In this document: positions 42,696 to 53,410 of the stretch, in pieces
How positions within the stretch are numbered: position 1 is the first letter of the stretch
Layout of the letters: every line of letters starts with the position of its first letter
Notes under the pieces: model-generated
Told to the model about the DNA's origin: nothing
The model's input: the letters and a program-made list of their open reading frames with translations, nothing else
Databases searched by the model: none
Source: Neptunomonas marina
GTDB taxonomy: Bacteria; Pseudomonadota; Gammaproteobacteria; Pseudomonadales; Balneatricaceae
Direction of reading: 5' to 3'
NCBI RefSeq assembly: GCF_004005935.1
Contig: NZ_SACQ01000002.1
Coordinates: forward strand, 186,001-250,000
DNA length: 64,000 nucleotides
Program-made: the position numbers and the translations under genes

Positions 42696-43577
42696 ATGGA
42701 TATTAAACAACTCCGCTACTTCGAGGCGGTGGCTAAACACCTCAGTTTTTCGCGAGCGGCCGAGCATCTACATATTGCCCAACCTGCGCTCAGCATGTCG
42801 ATCAAGAAACTTGAGCAGCAGCTAGCGCTCACACTGTTTCACCGTAGTGATCGTAAAATCAGCCTCACCGATGAGGGCAACGAACTACTGCGCCATGCAC
42901 GCGTAATCCTACGCAACATGGCCGACGCCGAGCACGCCATGCAGCAGCTACGCGGCATACAGCGGGGCGTTGTGCGTGTGGGTATCCCCAGCATGTTAGG
43001 TTCCTATCACTTTCCGCCGATTCTAATGGCTTTCAAACATCGCTACCCCGAACTAGACCTCGAGGTGATAGAAGGAGGTACATGGCAGATCCAACAACAG
43101 CTCGAACGGGGTGAGCTGGATTTGGGTGTCATCGTTGCGGAGCTCGTTCCCGACTCGCTCTGTGCAACGGTATTTTTGCAGCAAGAGGTGATGGTGACTG
43201 TTAGCCGCGAGCACCCACTCGCCGCCCAGCAACAGGTCACCGCCAAACAGTTCTTTGAGCAAGAGTTAGTCATGTTTAAAGAGGGCTATTTTCATCGTAA
43301 AGTCGTTGACCGACTCGCCAACCAGACAGGCGCTACGCCGAAGATCAGCTTTGAAACCAACCTTGTTCCGTTGATTAAGTCGATCGTCAAACAGGGGTTT
43401 GGCATCTCCACACTCCTTGGAATGGCAGTTGACGATGACCAAGACCTTGTTGCCTTACCCTTCGCCGAACCAGTGATTCTTGACCTATCACTTGCTTGGA
43501 GCCGAGATAGGCATCTGTCGGTCGCTAACCAAACCTTCCTAGATTTTGTTTTGGAGCACAGCTGCGCAAATAAGTAG
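42696..43577 (+). CDS. LysR-family transcriptional regulator, YnfL-like
   Basis: A 293-residue regulator. The N-terminal winged helix-turn-helix is MDIKQLRYFEAVAKHLSFSR followed by AAEHLHIAQPALSMSIKKLEQQL. The effector domain covers about 90-290 (RGVVRVGIPSMLGSYHFPPIL). The ATG at 42696 begins the conserved domain; no clear ribosome-binding site precedes it. It is divergent from the MFS gene, the usual place for its target. The inducer is unknown. Confidence 0.92.
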   Translation: MDIKQLRYFEAVAKHLSFSRAAEHLHIAQPALSMSIKKLEQQLALTLFHRSDRKISLTDEGNELLRHARVILRNMADAEHAMQQLRGIQRGVVRVGIPSMLGSYHFPPILMAFKHRYPELDLEVIEGGTWQIQQQLERGELDLGVIVAELVPDSLCATVFLQQEVMVTVSREHPLAAQQQVTAKQFFEQELVMFKEGYFHRKVVDRLANQTGATPKISFETNLVPLIKSIVKQGFGISTLLGMAVDDDQDLVALPFAEPVILDLSLAWSRDRHLSVANQTFLDFVLEHSCANK

Positions 43578-43629
43578 CCAAGGCCTGAGCAACTGCCTAT
43601 GATGCCCCCATTAGATAAGGAGAAACCTG

Positions 43630-43911
43630 ATGTTAAATGTAAATGAGTACTTCGACGGCCAAGTAAAATCTATCGGCTTTGAAAACAACGAAGGGCAAGT
43701 GACGGCAGGCGTCATGGCACCGGGCGAATACGAATTTGGCACAAGTCAGAACGAGCTGATGAAGGTGGTCAGCGGTGAACTGATCGTTAAGCTGCCAAAC
43801 GAAAGTGATTTCTCAAACTACCCGGCTGGCACTGAGTTCCGTGTTGCTGCAGGTGCAAAGTTTCAGCTGAAAGTCGAACAAGCAACAGCTTACATCTGCA
43901 TTTATAGCTAA
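43630..43911 (+). CDS. ppnP: Pyrimidine/purine nucleoside phosphorylase PpnP
   Basis: A 93-residue single cupin (formerly DUF1255). It contains [36 protein letters not shown] and a C-terminal ATAYICIYS. PpnP splits several nucleosides phosphorolytically in the cytoplasm. AAGGAG precedes the ATG. It follows the LysR gene by 52 bases. Confidence 0.95.
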   Translation: MLNVNEYFDGQVKSIGFENNEGQVTAGVMAPGEYEFGTSQNELMKVVSGELIVKLPNESDFSNYPAGTEFRVAAGAKFQLKVEQATAYICIYS

Positions 43912-43924
43912 GCTAGATGACTCC

Positions 43925-43956
43925 TGCGCCCGCCGAAAGCCATGCGCTTGGGCGCA
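43925..43956 (+). terminator. Weak terminator candidate after ppnP
   Basis: TGCGCCC (43925-43931) and GGGCGCA (43950-43956) form a 7-bp stem with an 18-base loop, followed by ATTTCCC. It is well placed 13 bases after the ppnP stop but lacks a strong U-tract. Confidence 0.35.
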
Positions 43957-44142
43957 ATTTCCCTCCCCGTTAGGTTTAAATTTATTCACCTTTGCGTGAA
44001 TTATTTTCTGCCTACCGAGCCCCCTCAAGCCCCCATTTTCGCCATTTGCTGTGCTAAGATACGGCTCCTTACATAAATTAAGGTTGCCTAATACTTTCGT
44101 ATAAGCGACCAACGTCTGGTAAAAAACGAAGAGTTGCAGGAA

Positions 44143-45375
44143 ATGAGCAAAGTTACTTCCCTGGATAAGAGCAAAATCAAAATTCTGTTGTTGGAAGGCG
44201 TACACCAGTCCGCTATCGACACGCTGAACTCCCAAGGCTACACCAACATCGAATTTCACACCGGCTCGTTACCGGAAGAGGAGCTCATTGAGCGAATCGC
44301 AGATGTTCACTTCATCGGTATTCGTTCCCGTACTCAGCTAACAGAGCAGGTTTTCGCTGCGGCGCAAAAACTCGTTGCTGTTGGTTGCTTCTGTATCGGT
44401 ACCAACCAAGTCGACCTAACGGCAGCAACACGCCAAGGTGTTGCCGTCTTTAACGCACCGTACTCAAACACACGCTCTGTGGCTGAGCTTGTGCTGGCAG
44501 AAGCGATTCTGTTATTGCGAGGTGTGGCTGAGAAAAATGCCAAAGCACATCGCGGTGTTTGGCTAAAATCTGCGAAAAACTCTTATGAGATTCGTGGTAA
44601 GAAGCTAGGTATTGTTGGTTACGGCAGCATCGGCTCTCAGCTGAGCGTCCTTGCTGAGTCGATGGGTATGGAGGTTTACTTCCACGACACCGTCAACAAG
44701 CTGGCGCTGGGTAATGCGAAGCAGACAGCCGACCTTAACGAGCTACTGCGCACCTGTGACATCGTCACACTGCACGTTCCAGAGACGGATTCCACCAAAG
44801 ATATGATGGGCGCAGCTCAGTTTGAACAGATGAAAGATGGAGCCATCTTTATCAACGCCGCTCGCGGTACTGTTGTTGTGATCGATGATCTTTGCGATGC
44901 ACTGCGCGCAGGTAAACTGCACGGCGCAGCTATCGACGTATTCCCAGTTGAGCCACGCTCTAACGACGATGAGTTCATCTCGCCGCTGCGCGAGTTTGAC
45001 AACGTTATCCTGACGCCTCACGTGGGTGGCTCTACGATGGAAGCGCAGGAGAATATCGGTTACGAAGTTGCTGAGAAACTGGTTAAGTACAGCGATAACG
45101 GCTCATCTATTACTTCTGTTAACTTCCCAGAAGTAGCGCTTCCAGAGCACCCGAATGTTCACCGCTTGTTGCACGTGCACAGCAATATCCCTGGTGTACT
45201 ATCGGCGATCAACAACGTGTTCTCTGAGAACAATATCAACATCTCTGGTCAGTACCTACAAACCAACGATAAAGTCGGTTATGTGGTGATCGACGTTGAT
45301 GCAGACTGCTCAGATGTTGCTCTTGAAAAGCTCCTAACCATCGATGGCACTATTCGCTGCCGCCGCTTGTTCTAA
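44143..45375 (+). CDS. serA: D-3-phosphoglycerate dehydrogenase SerA
   Basis: A 410-residue enzyme that starts serine synthesis by oxidising 3-phosphoglycerate. The NAD motif is LGIVGYGSIGSQLS, the catalytic His293 is in LTPHVGGSTMEAQENIG, and a C-terminal ACT domain (about 335-410, VHSNIPGVLSAINNVFSENNINI) gives serine feedback. The length equals E. coli SerA. The ATG at 44143 aligns with E. coli MAKVS; a TTG nine bases earlier is in frame. The last residues (RCRRLF) resemble the family C-terminus. Confidence 0.97.
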   Translation: MSKVTSLDKSKIKILLLEGVHQSAIDTLNSQGYTNIEFHTGSLPEEELIERIADVHFIGIRSRTQLTEQVFAAAQKLVAVGCFCIGTNQVDLTAATRQGVAVFNAPYSNTRSVAELVLAEAILLLRGVAEKNAKAHRGVWLKSAKNSYEIRGKKLGIVGYGSIGSQLSVLAESMGMEVYFHDTVNKLALGNAKQTADLNELLRTCDIVTLHVPETDSTKDMMGAAQFEQMKDGAIFINAARGTVVVIDDLCDALRAGKLHGAAIDVFPVEPRSNDDEFISPLREFDNVILTPHVGGSTMEAQENIGYEVAEKLVKYSDNGSSITSVNFPEVALPEHPNVHRLLHVHSNIPGVLSAINNVFSENNINISGQYLQTNDKVGYVVIDVDADCSDVALEKLLTIDGTIRCRRLF

Positions 45376-45425
45376 GGTAGCCATGCGCTAGGGTAAATAT
45401 GCTCTAGGCGATAAGATCGAAGAAA

Positions 45426-45448
45426 GGGTGCCTCAGGCGCCCTTTTTT
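45426..45448 (+). terminator. Terminator after serA
   Basis: GGGTGCC (45426-45432) pairs with GGCGCCC (45436-45442; one T-G wobble) around a 3-base loop, followed by six T residues. It touches the stop codon of the convergent hydrolase gene. Confidence 0.88.
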
Positions 45449-46412
45449 ATGGTGTGTTTTCCGCCTCAGCTTGCACATTTGCAAGCCGAGCACGAATATG
45501 TGCAAACACTTGCTGACGCCACAGTGGCGCCTCATTGACCAAATGATGTCGTGCGCCGTCGACCAAGTGGATGGCCTCTGCCGGCACACAGGTACGCAAA
45601 CGCAGTACGTTGTGCTGCCAATCCACTGTTTTATCTCCTGTTCCCTGAATAACGCAGCCGTTCTCAAGCGTCAGTGTTTCGCCCTCTAATTCACGAATCC
45701 AATCCAGCATCGCCCCAATCCAGCGTACTGAAATCCAATGTTTGGCAAGCGGGTCTTGATCACGCACAAAGGGTAAAAAGCGCTCATCATGGCTGTTTTC
45801 ACTGTAGAAACGGCGCACGCGCTTCAGCCATAAATGCATCAGCTGGTAACGCAGGCGAATACTCTGAAAGCCTGCGGGGCGAATCAGTGGTGCGAGCAAA
45901 ATACGCTGGTCAATCTTACGAGCCGGTTCACGGTGGCGGCGCTGATGTTCCAGTATGATGGCGCCGCCCGTGCTTTGGCCGATCAAGGTGCAAGCCCCCT
46001 CTGGGGATACTTGGCCCAACACCCGCTCTAAAGCGTCCACATAATGGCCGAACGTATCGATTGCATAAGGCTCGCCACCAGAGAGTCCATGACCGGGAAG
46101 GTCAAAGCTGTAGACTTGAAAGCCCTGCGCCAATAGATCACTGATTAGGTGGCCATACAAACCCACATGGTCCATGTAACCGTGCAAAACAACCACATTG
46201 GCACGGCACTTACCCGGCTTTGCAAAGCGCTGCACCGCAACGCGTTCACCATTCTCAACCAAGCACTGCACATCACATTGCACCTCATCTAACCACGGCA
46301 GGAAGCCGTAGAGAGACCAGTAGCTACGCCAGACATCTGGGTTGGCCGGTTGCCACCCCGCCGTCGCCGCGGGCAATTGGTTGATCAGTACAGCAGGGTT
46401 AAAATCACTCAC
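45447..46412 (-). CDS. Alpha/beta hydrolase, lysophospholipase-like
   Basis: About 321 residues of the serine alpha/beta hydrolase fold. It has the oxyanion segment VVVLHGYMDHVGLYG, the nucleophile elbow GQSTGG, and a C-terminal histidine in GARHHLVNE. FDLPGHGLSGG is typical of monoglyceride/lysophospholipase relatives. No signal peptide is evident. Start choice is uncertain: I use the GTG at 46412, but another GTG at 46460 is in frame. It is divergent from the large channel gene. Substrate is unknown. Confidence 0.82.
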   Translation of the reverse strand: MSDFNPAVLINQLPAATAGWQPANPDVWRSYWSLYGFLPWLDEVQCDVQCLVENGERVAVQRFAKPGKCRANVVVLHGYMDHVGLYGHLISDLLAQGFQVYSFDLPGHGLSGGEPYAIDTFGHYVDALERVLGQVSPEGACTLIGQSTGGAIILEHQRRHREPARKIDQRILLAPLIRPAGFQSIRLRYQLMHLWLKRVRRFYSENSHDERFLPFVRDQDPLAKHWISVRWIGAMLDWIRELEGETLTLENGCVIQGTGDKTVDWQHNVLRLRTCVPAEAIHLVDGARHHLVNEAPLWRQQVFAHIRARLANVQAEAENTP

Positions 46413-46512
46413 AATGAAACTCGCATAAACACAGGCACTTTCTATTACTTTAGTCGTCACACAAGCTATGATCTGCTATTACTATCGTGCTTGCACCAAC
46501 CAACAGGATTTT

Positions 46513-49500
46513 ATGGGATATCTCAGCCGCATTATCTTCGCCCTCCTTCTACTTTTCAGCAACTGGGCTTTGGCCTCAAATATTGACGCCATTGAGCAGT
46601 ACAAAAGCAAAATAGCGCAACTCCCACAGGATGAGTCCCCCGCGACACAAGCACAGCGTGAGCTGTTCCAGCAGATTGTTACGGTCTACCAAGAAGCCGT
46701 TGATGCAGACCGCAAAGCTGAGCAGCTCAAAGCGCGACTAGAAGAGCAACCTCAACTGATCGCCACGCTGGAGCAACAGATCCAACAGCCGACACCCAGT
46801 GTGGATCAAAAAGCCTTGAGCCGTGATGATGTCGACCAACTCGAGCAGCGCCACACCCTTGCAAAAGCCAAACTACTTGAGCTCGAACAGAAACGCAGTT
46901 TACTGCAAAAAAGGATCAACGCTGCCGATCAAACACTCATCTCCCGCCGCGAACGCCTAGTGGAGCTCAAGCAAACACCCATTGCCGACAACGAAAACCG
47001 CACATCGGAGCTAAACGAAGCTCAGTTTGCACGCCGCAACAGCCGCGTCTCGGCAATCGAGCTAGAGCTGCTCACACTGCCGGGTGAAAACGAGATCGAC
47101 CGTTTAACGCTGGACGGTTTAGAACGCGAGATACAACACCAGAAAACGCTGATCACCACACTGCGCACTCTGATCCAAGACAAGCGTCGTGCCGATGCAG
47201 AAGAGGCCGCCGGTGCAACGTTGCCGGCAGATAGCAGCGCCAACCAGCACCCACTTTTGGCCGCGCTCGCCGAAGAGAATAAGCAGTTAGGCCAGCGCTT
47301 GCTATGGGTGAACACCAAATCTGAGGATGCATTCGGCAAACGCAGTGAGCTGGAGTTAAAGCTCTCTATCGTGTCGCAAAGCTACACCACCATCCAGCAG
47401 CACTTGCAGTTGAGCTCGCAACCGGTTGGCACCGAACTACGGCGCTTTACGCGCAATTTAGCCAAACCGATTGATACGGCAGAAACCCAGAAAAGCATCA
47501 ATGACCTGCGCGTGCTGAACCTAGAGATCAGCAATGCGTTTATCGAGTCACGCAAAATTACCGCACGGCCACCCGCTGCACTTGATGAGCCCCAAAGCAA
47601 GCAATACATCGCCCTCAAACAGGACAAAACCGAGCTGCTGCAGCGGCTGCGCGAATCCAGTGCCCGCGCACTCGACGAAGTATCGCAGCTATTGAGTGTG
47701 CAAGAGCAGATCAACAAACAAGCGGAACTAGGCCGCCGGCTGATCACGCAAGACCTGCTCTGGGTGCCGAGCATTCGTCCGGTCAGCACCAACTGGTTTA
47801 CTGAGATCACGCAAAGCGTTGGCCCTCTGCTTTCGATGCTAGCACCGAAAGCACAAACCCCTTTGTTCCAAGAGCAATCAAAATGGCTGCCCAAGCTTAG
47901 TGCGCTGTTAGCTCTGACGATTTTGTCTGCCACCATCTTGCGCCGCTACCGACGCAAGAGTCGCAAATGGGGTGAGCAGATTGGTAATGTTATGCACGAC
48001 CGTTTCGGTCACACCTTTAACCTCGTGTGGATGCCCATCGCGATTGCACTCCCTATCGTAGGTCTGGTTTGGTTGGTGACCAAAAAAGTGATTAACCAGA
48101 GTGCTTGGGTGATCCCGTTTGAATCGCTCGGGCCGCTGCTTGCCGCTATCACCGGCGCATATCTGCTGATGATACTGTGGCTAAGTACGCCAAATGGGCT
48201 GCTCGTTTCCCATCTCGGTGTGCCAGAGAAGCTAGCGGATACGCTACGCCGTTTACTGCACCCGCTCTACTGGATCAGCACACCGTTGCTGAGCCTTTTG
48301 CTACTGACCGATCAAAGCGGTGCACCGGAGCAAAGCTCTGGCGTCGGTCGACTGCTCTTTATCGGCTTAGCGCTACTACTGACCTTCTTCTGGGCAGCGT
48401 TGTGGAAAGTCGCGCCGCAAATTGACCAAGCAACACAACGAAACGCATGGTGGCAAAATGCGCGGCTCTGGCTGGCCTCCATGGTCGGGCTTCACCTAGC
48501 GATGATCGTCGGCGCACTCTTAGGGTACGTATTCACTGGCGTGGCGATGATGGTCATTCTGGGAGTACTGGTCGGCATCTTGTTCACAACGTTCCTGTTC
48601 TTCAAGCTGGGGACACGCTGGCTGCTGATTGAGGAGCGCCGTTTAGCATTTTCCCGCGCGAAAGCGCGCCGCAATGAGATTCTGGAAGCGCGCGAGAAAA
48701 ACGAAGATGTTCCGCCGTTAACCGAGAACTACATCGATCTACAGACCATCTCGGAACAAGCACGAGTACTCTTAAAAGCGGCCACGCTGATCATCTTCTT
48801 ATCACTGGTTTGGCTGCTGCTGAAAAACGCACTGCCAACGCTGGATGTATTAGATAAAGTTACGCTTTGGAGCAATGACATCACCACCGCCAATGGCGTA
48901 ATCCCAGAGACCATCACGCTGAAGAACCTCCTCTTCGGCATCGCCACGATTACGCTGTGTATCGTTGCAGCGTACAACTTACCCGGCGTGTTCGAGCTAC
49001 TGGTGTTACGTCATCTGACGCTTAGCCCCGGCACCTCTTTCGCGATCACTACGATCAGTAAGTATCTGTTGATCGTGATCAGCATCATTGCAGGCTCCAG
49101 CCAACTGGGGCTCGAATGGTCGAAGCTACAGTGGCTCATCGCAGCACTGGGTGTTGGTCTAGGTTTTGGTCTTCAGGAGATCGTGGCGAACTTCGTCTCC
49201 GGTGTGATTATCCTGTTCGAAAAGCCGATTCGCATTGGTGATACGGTCACCATCGGTGGCTACAGCGGTACCGTCACGAATATTCAAATGCGTGCCACAA
49301 CCATCGCTGACTGGGACCGTAAAGAGATCATCATCCCCAATAAGACCTTTATCACAGACCAACTGATTAACTGGTCGCTCTCTGATCCGATCACTCGTGT
49401 GGTGCTTAAAGTTGGGCTAGCTTACGGCTCAGACACCAGCCACGCTCGCGAGCTGTTGCTGGCAGCCGCCAACCAACATGAGCGCGTTCTAAAAGACCCC

Positions 49501-49725
49501 GCGCCAGAAGCTTACTTCCTCGCTTTTGGTGCAAGCTCTTTAGATATGGAGTTGCGTCTGTACGTTAACTCCCTCAGCGACCGCCTCGCGGTGACGCATG
49601 AATTAAATGAGATCATTGACCGACAATTCAAAGAGGCCGGATTAGAGATCGCCTTCCCGCAGCTGGACGTGCACCTCTACCCGCAAACCCAATCGCCGGA
49701 TACCCCCTCGCCTAAAGGGGCTTAG
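46513..49725 (+). CDS. Large mechanosensitive channel of the MscK/MscM type
   Basis: A 1070-residue protein. A signal peptide (about 1-21, ALLLLFSNWALAS) is followed by a long periplasmic coiled-coil region to about 480. About eleven membrane segments and the MscS pore domain come next. The pore helix is ALGVGLGFGLQEIVANFVSG; GDTVTIGGYSGTV and RKEIIIPNKTF mark the cytoplasmic beta domain. Length and layout match E. coli MscK (1120) and YjeP/MscM (1107). It protects against hypo-osmotic shock by releasing solutes. AGGA precedes the ATG at 46513. I cannot separate MscK from MscM by eye. Confidence 0.92.
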   Translation: MGYLSRIIFALLLLFSNWALASNIDAIEQYKSKIAQLPQDESPATQAQRELFQQIVTVYQEAVDADRKAEQLKARLEEQPQLIATLEQQIQQPTPSVDQKALSRDDVDQLEQRHTLAKAKLLELEQKRSLLQKRINAADQTLISRRERLVELKQTPIADNENRTSELNEAQFARRNSRVSAIELELLTLPGENEIDRLTLDGLEREIQHQKTLITTLRTLIQDKRRADAEEAAGATLPADSSANQHPLLAALAEENKQLGQRLLWVNTKSEDAFGKRSELELKLSIVSQSYTTIQQHLQLSSQPVGTELRRFTRNLAKPIDTAETQKSINDLRVLNLEISNAFIESRKITARPPAALDEPQSKQYIALKQDKTELLQRLRESSARALDEVSQLLSVQEQINKQAELGRRLITQDLLWVPSIRPVSTNWFTEITQSVGPLLSMLAPKAQTPLFQEQSKWLPKLSALLALTILSATILRRYRRKSRKWGEQIGNVMHDRFGHTFNLVWMPIAIALPIVGLVWLVTKKVINQSAWVIPFESLGPLLAAITGAYLLMILWLSTPNGLLVSHLGVPEKLADTLRRLLHPLYWISTPLLSLLLLTDQSGAPEQSSGVGRLLFIGLALLLTFFWAALWKVAPQIDQATQRNAWWQNARLWLASMVGLHLAMIVGALLGYVFTGVAMMVILGVLVGILFTTFLFFKLGTRWLLIEERRLAFSRAKARRNEILEAREKNEDVPPLTENYIDLQTISEQARVLLKAATLIIFLSLVWLLLKNALPTLDVLDKVTLWSNDITTANGVIPETITLKNLLFGIATITLCIVAAYNLPGVFELLVLRHLTLSPGTSFAITTISKYLLIVISIIAGSSQLGLEWSKLQWLIAALGVGLGFGLQEIVANFVSGVIILFEKPIRIGDTVTIGGYSGTVTNIQMRATTIADWDRKEIIIPNKTFITDQLINWSLSDPITRVVLKVGLAYGSDTSHARELLLAAANQHERVLKDPAPEAYFLAFGASSLDMELRLYVNSLSDRLAVTHELNEIIDRQFKEAGLEIAFPQLDVHLYPQTQSPDTPSPKGA

Positions 49726-49756
49726 CAGGGGAAGCCATGCAACACAGGATGAGACG

Positions 49757-50173
49757 ATGGAAAATCAGCAAGGCACGTTAATTTATCAATGTGAGCTACC
49801 CGTGCGCTGGGGGGATATGGACGCATATGGGCATGTGAACAATGCCGTCTATATACGCTATCTTGAGGAAGCTCGCGTTCAGATGCTCGTCAAGATGGGC
49901 GCAAACCTTGATGGTAGCGGCATCGATCCGGTGGTTATCAACGTGGGTTGCACCTTTTTAAAACCCGTTGTGTATCCAGCCACACTGCGTATCGACTGTT
50001 TTGTGAAAGACCCTGGCCGTTCCAGTTTTATGACCACCTATCAGCTTTTCGACACTCGCCAGCCTGACGAGCCGGTTGGCGAGGGCTATGCCAAAGTCGT
50101 TTGGATGGATCACCACACCGGTCGATCTGTGCCACTTCCCGAGGCGATAAGAGCTCAAATAACCCCATCATAA
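49757..50173 (+). CDS. Hotdog-fold acyl-CoA thioesterase, 4HBT family
   Basis: A 138-residue single hotdog domain. RWGDMDAYGHVNNAVYIRYLEEAR contains the catalytic Asp and the HVNN motif of the 4-hydroxybenzoyl-CoA thioesterase/YbgC family. Such enzymes hydrolyse acyl-CoA in the cytoplasm; chain preference cannot be read. It begins 31 bases after the channel gene and may be cotranscribed with it. Confidence 0.9.
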   Translation: MENQQGTLIYQCELPVRWGDMDAYGHVNNAVYIRYLEEARVQMLVKMGANLDGSGIDPVVINVGCTFLKPVVYPATLRIDCFVKDPGRSSFMTTYQLFDTRQPDEPVGEGYAKVVWMDHHTGRSVPLPEAIRAQITPS

Positions 50174-50338
50174 GGCCGACAAACCCTCTCATACTTTAGG
50201 CTCGAAAGCGCCCCTGAGGGGGCGACAGCACGCTGCCCTTACGCTATTTTTGCGTTGCACAATTGTGTTTATAAAAAACGACCGGCCACGGATGCCTCGC
50301 TCCGGACCGGATCACATACTAATTGAGGCAGTATTACT

Positions 50339-52516
50339 ATGAGTCAAAGGGTACAGACTGGCGGCCTAAACGTCGCACAAGGTCTTTTCGATTTCGTTAA
50401 TAACGAAGCTATTCCAGGCACTGGCGTTTCTAGCGAACAGTTCTGGAGCGCTTTAGATGCCATCGTTCACGACTTGGCACCGCGCAACCGCGAGCTACTC
50501 GCAAAGCGGGACGACCTGCAACAGCAGATCGATGCGTGGCACCTCGCCCGTAAAGGGCAGCCGCTGGATATGGCTGAATACAAGGCTTTCCTAACCTCTA
50601 TCGGTTACCTATTGCCAGAGGGCGAGGACTTCACCGCTGAAACCACCGACGTTGATCCAGAGATGGCAACGATGGCTGGCCCACAGCTCGTTGTTCCTGT
50701 GATGAATGCACGCTTTGCCCTGAACGCAGCCAATGCGCGTTGGGGTAGCTTGTATGATGCACTTTACGGCACCGATGCGATCTCTGACGAAGGTGGCGCT
50801 GAAGCCGGCAAAACGTACAACCCAGCACGCGGCGCGAAATGCATCGCATTTGCGCGTAACTTCTTGGATGAAGCCGCACCACTAGCACAGGGTTCCCACA
50901 AGGACTCCACCAGCTACCGTGTGGCGAACGGCGCACTCGTCGTAGCACTAGCAGATGGCAGTGAAACCGGTCTAGCTCAACCTGAAAAGCTGGTGGCCTT
51001 CCAAGGTGATGCAGCAGCGCCGTCCTGTGTTTTGTTGAAGAACAACGGCCTGCACTTCGAGATCCAGATCGATCGCGACAGCCAAATCGGCAAAGACGAC
51101 GCGGCTGGCGTTAAAGACGTACTGATGGAATCTGCACTGACCACTATCATGGACTGTGAAGACTCCGTTGCTGCGGTAGATGCCGACGACAAAGTTGTGG
51201 TTTATCGCAACTGGCTAGGGCTTATGAAAGGCGACCTAGCGGAAGAGGTCAGCAAAGGTGGTAAAACCTTTACCCGCGTGATGAACCCTGATCGCGAATA
51301 CACCGCGCTCGATGGTTCAGCACTGACGCTAAAAGGCCGCAGCCTGATGTTCGTGCGTAACGTGGGTCACTTGATGACAAACAGCGCAATCATCGACAGC
51401 GCAGGCAACGAAGTACCAGAAGGCATTATGGATGCCATGATGACCACACTGGTATCGCTGCACGATATGAAAGGTTTGGGTCAATTCCGCAACACCACAA
51501 CAGGCTCTATGTACATCGTAAAACCGAAGATGCATGGCCCTGAAGAAGTAGCCTTCTCGAACGAGCTATTTGGCCGTGTAGAAGATGCGCTTGGCCTTGC
51601 GCGCTTTACCCTCAAGATGGGCATCATGGATGAAGAGCGCCGTACTACGGTGAACCTCAAAGAGTGTATCCGGGCCGCCAAAGAGCGCGTGGTGTTTATC
51701 AACACCGGTTTCCTTGATCGTACCGGTGATGAGATCCACACCTCAATGGAAGCAGGCCCAATGGTCCGCAAAGGCGAAATGAAAGGCGCTAAGTGGATCT
51801 CAGCTTACGAAGACTGGAACGTAGACACTGGCCTGATGTGCGGCCTAAGTGGGCGTGCTCAGATCGGTAAAGGTATGTGGGCGATCCCTGACCAGATGGC
51901 CAACATGCTAGAAGCGAAGATCGGCCACCCGTTGTCGGGCGCAAATACCGCATGGGTACCATCGCCAACGGCAGCAACACTGCACGCACTGCACTATCAC
52001 AAGGTCGATGTGTTTGCGCGCCAAGCCGAGCTACGTAGCCGTCCGCGTGCGAGCCTAGACGACATCCTAACGATCCCTGTTGAACAGAACCCTAGCTGGT
52101 CTGCCGCAGAGATCCAAGCCGAGCTCGACAACAACGCACAAGGCCTGCTGGGCTATGTTGTGCGCTGGGTCGACCAAGGTGTTGGCTGCTCGAAAGTGCC
52201 AGATATCAATAACGTTGGCCTAATGGAAGACCGTGCCACGCTGCGTATCTCCAGCCAACATATCGCCAACTGGTTACACCACAGCATTTGCTCAAAAGAG
52301 CAGGTCATGGAAACCCTCAAGCGTATGGCGGCTGTCGTGGACGAGCAAAACGCTGGTGATGCGGAGTACCGTCCAATGGCGGCAGATTTTGAAGGCAGTG
52401 TCGCATTTGCAGCCGCATGTGAACTCGTCTTTGAAGGCTGTGCACAACCTGCCGGTTATACCGAGCCGGTGCTGCACCGTCGCCGTTTAGAGGCAAAAGA
52501 GAAGTTCGGCGCTTAA
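50339..52516 (+). CDS. glcB: Malate synthase G
   Basis: A 725-residue monomeric enzyme that condenses glyoxylate and acetyl-CoA to malate. Its length and motifs ([68 protein letters not shown]) fit isoform G rather than isoform A. GAGGCAG lies upstream of the ATG. No glycolate oxidase or isocitrate lyase gene is nearby, so glyoxylate must come from genes elsewhere. It ends at its own terminator. Confidence 0.97.
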   Translation: MSQRVQTGGLNVAQGLFDFVNNEAIPGTGVSSEQFWSALDAIVHDLAPRNRELLAKRDDLQQQIDAWHLARKGQPLDMAEYKAFLTSIGYLLPEGEDFTAETTDVDPEMATMAGPQLVVPVMNARFALNAANARWGSLYDALYGTDAISDEGGAEAGKTYNPARGAKCIAFARNFLDEAAPLAQGSHKDSTSYRVANGALVVALADGSETGLAQPEKLVAFQGDAAAPSCVLLKNNGLHFEIQIDRDSQIGKDDAAGVKDVLMESALTTIMDCEDSVAAVDADDKVVVYRNWLGLMKGDLAEEVSKGGKTFTRVMNPDREYTALDGSALTLKGRSLMFVRNVGHLMTNSAIIDSAGNEVPEGIMDAMMTTLVSLHDMKGLGQFRNTTTGSMYIVKPKMHGPEEVAFSNELFGRVEDALGLARFTLKMGIMDEERRTTVNLKECIRAAKERVVFINTGFLDRTGDEIHTSMEAGPMVRKGEMKGAKWISAYEDWNVDTGLMCGLSGRAQIGKGMWAIPDQMANMLEAKIGHPLSGANTAWVPSPTAATLHALHYHKVDVFARQAELRSRPRASLDDILTIPVEQNPSWSAAEIQAELDNNAQGLLGYVVRWVDQGVGCSKVPDINNVGLMEDRATLRISSQHIANWLHHSICSKEQVMETLKRMAAVVDEQNAGDAEYRPMAADFEGSVAFAAACELVFEGCAQPAGYTEPVLHRRRLEAKEKFGA

Positions 52517-52534
52517 TCTTTTAAGCACGTAATC

Positions 52535-52573
52535 AAGCCCTGCAATGTCTGAGTGCATTCGCGGGGCTTTTTT
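52535..52573 (+). terminator. Terminator after glcB
   Basis: AAGCCCTGC pairs with GCGGGGCTT (one T-G wobble), and the stem extends past a bulged C into AATG/CATT. Six T residues follow at 52568-52573. Confidence 0.88.
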
Positions 52574-52657
52574 ATGCGCCCAAGCTATTGCACCGCTTGG
52601 GCCTGCAGAGAAAATTCGCTATCGTAGCAGCTATTCACTAGCACGAAGGAACTAGCC

Positions 52658-53389
52658 ATGAAACGGATCGCCGTTACCATCGCAACATGGGTTGCCCTCT
52701 CTTTACCACTCTCTGGCTGTATGAACCAAACATCCGTTGCCGCACTCGGAGATGCCTTCAAAGCAGCAACACTAACCGATAGCGCAGCCAAAGAGATGGC
52801 GGCACAAGCCACCGTACAGATGGACAAAAAGAACCCTGTGTTACCGGCAAACCACCCCTATAGCCGCCGGTTAGCGAAAATCGTAGCGCCTTTCAAAAAT
52901 GAAGATGGCCTTGCACTCAACTTTAAGGTTTACGATGCTAAACAAGTCAACGCATTTGCGATGGCCAACGGCACCGTACGCGTATACCGCGGCCTGTTAG
53001 ACAACTTCACCGACGATGAAGTGCGCTTTGTGATCGGCCACGAGATTGGTCATGTGAAGCTGGGCCACTCACTCAAAGCGATGCGCACCGCCTACGCAAC
53101 ATCAGCTGTACGTAAAGGATTAGCAAGCCAAGGCGGCCTTGCTGGGCAGCTCTCGGCATCACAGCTCGGCGCTTTAGGCGAGCAGCTGGTGAACTCAAAG
53201 TTTTCTCGCACCCAAGAGACTGAATCCGACACCTACGCCGTTAGCTTCATGAAAAAGCATGGCTTTGATCCGCGCGCAGGCCTATCGGTTATGCAGAAGT
53301 TCTACAAAATGGACGGAGGCAAACGCAGTATCCTATCCAGCCACCCCGCCTCTAAAGACCGCGAAGAGCATATTGAAAATTTGTTGTGA
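52658..53389 (+). CDS. M48-family metalloprotease lipoprotein, LoiP/YcaL-like
   Basis: A 243-residue predicted lipoprotein with lipobox LSGC at about residues 18-21. The zinc protease motif is HEIGH (128-132), and the third ligand glutamate is in TQETESDTYAV. The C-terminal SSHPASKDREEHI is typical of the family. These periplasmic enzymes take part in outer-membrane protein quality control. GAAGGA precedes the ATG. It stands alone between the glcB terminator and a convergent gene pair. Confidence 0.92.
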   Translation: MKRIAVTIATWVALSLPLSGCMNQTSVAALGDAFKAATLTDSAAKEMAAQATVQMDKKNPVLPANHPYSRRLAKIVAPFKNEDGLALNFKVYDAKQVNAFAMANGTVRVYRGLLDNFTDDEVRFVIGHEIGHVKLGHSLKAMRTAYATSAVRKGLASQGGLAGQLSASQLGALGEQLVNSKFSRTQETESDTYAVSFMKKHGFDPRAGLSVMQKFYKMDGGKRSILSSHPASKDREEHIENLL

Positions 53390-53410
53390 GCCTTTGATAG
53401 GAAGAATGCA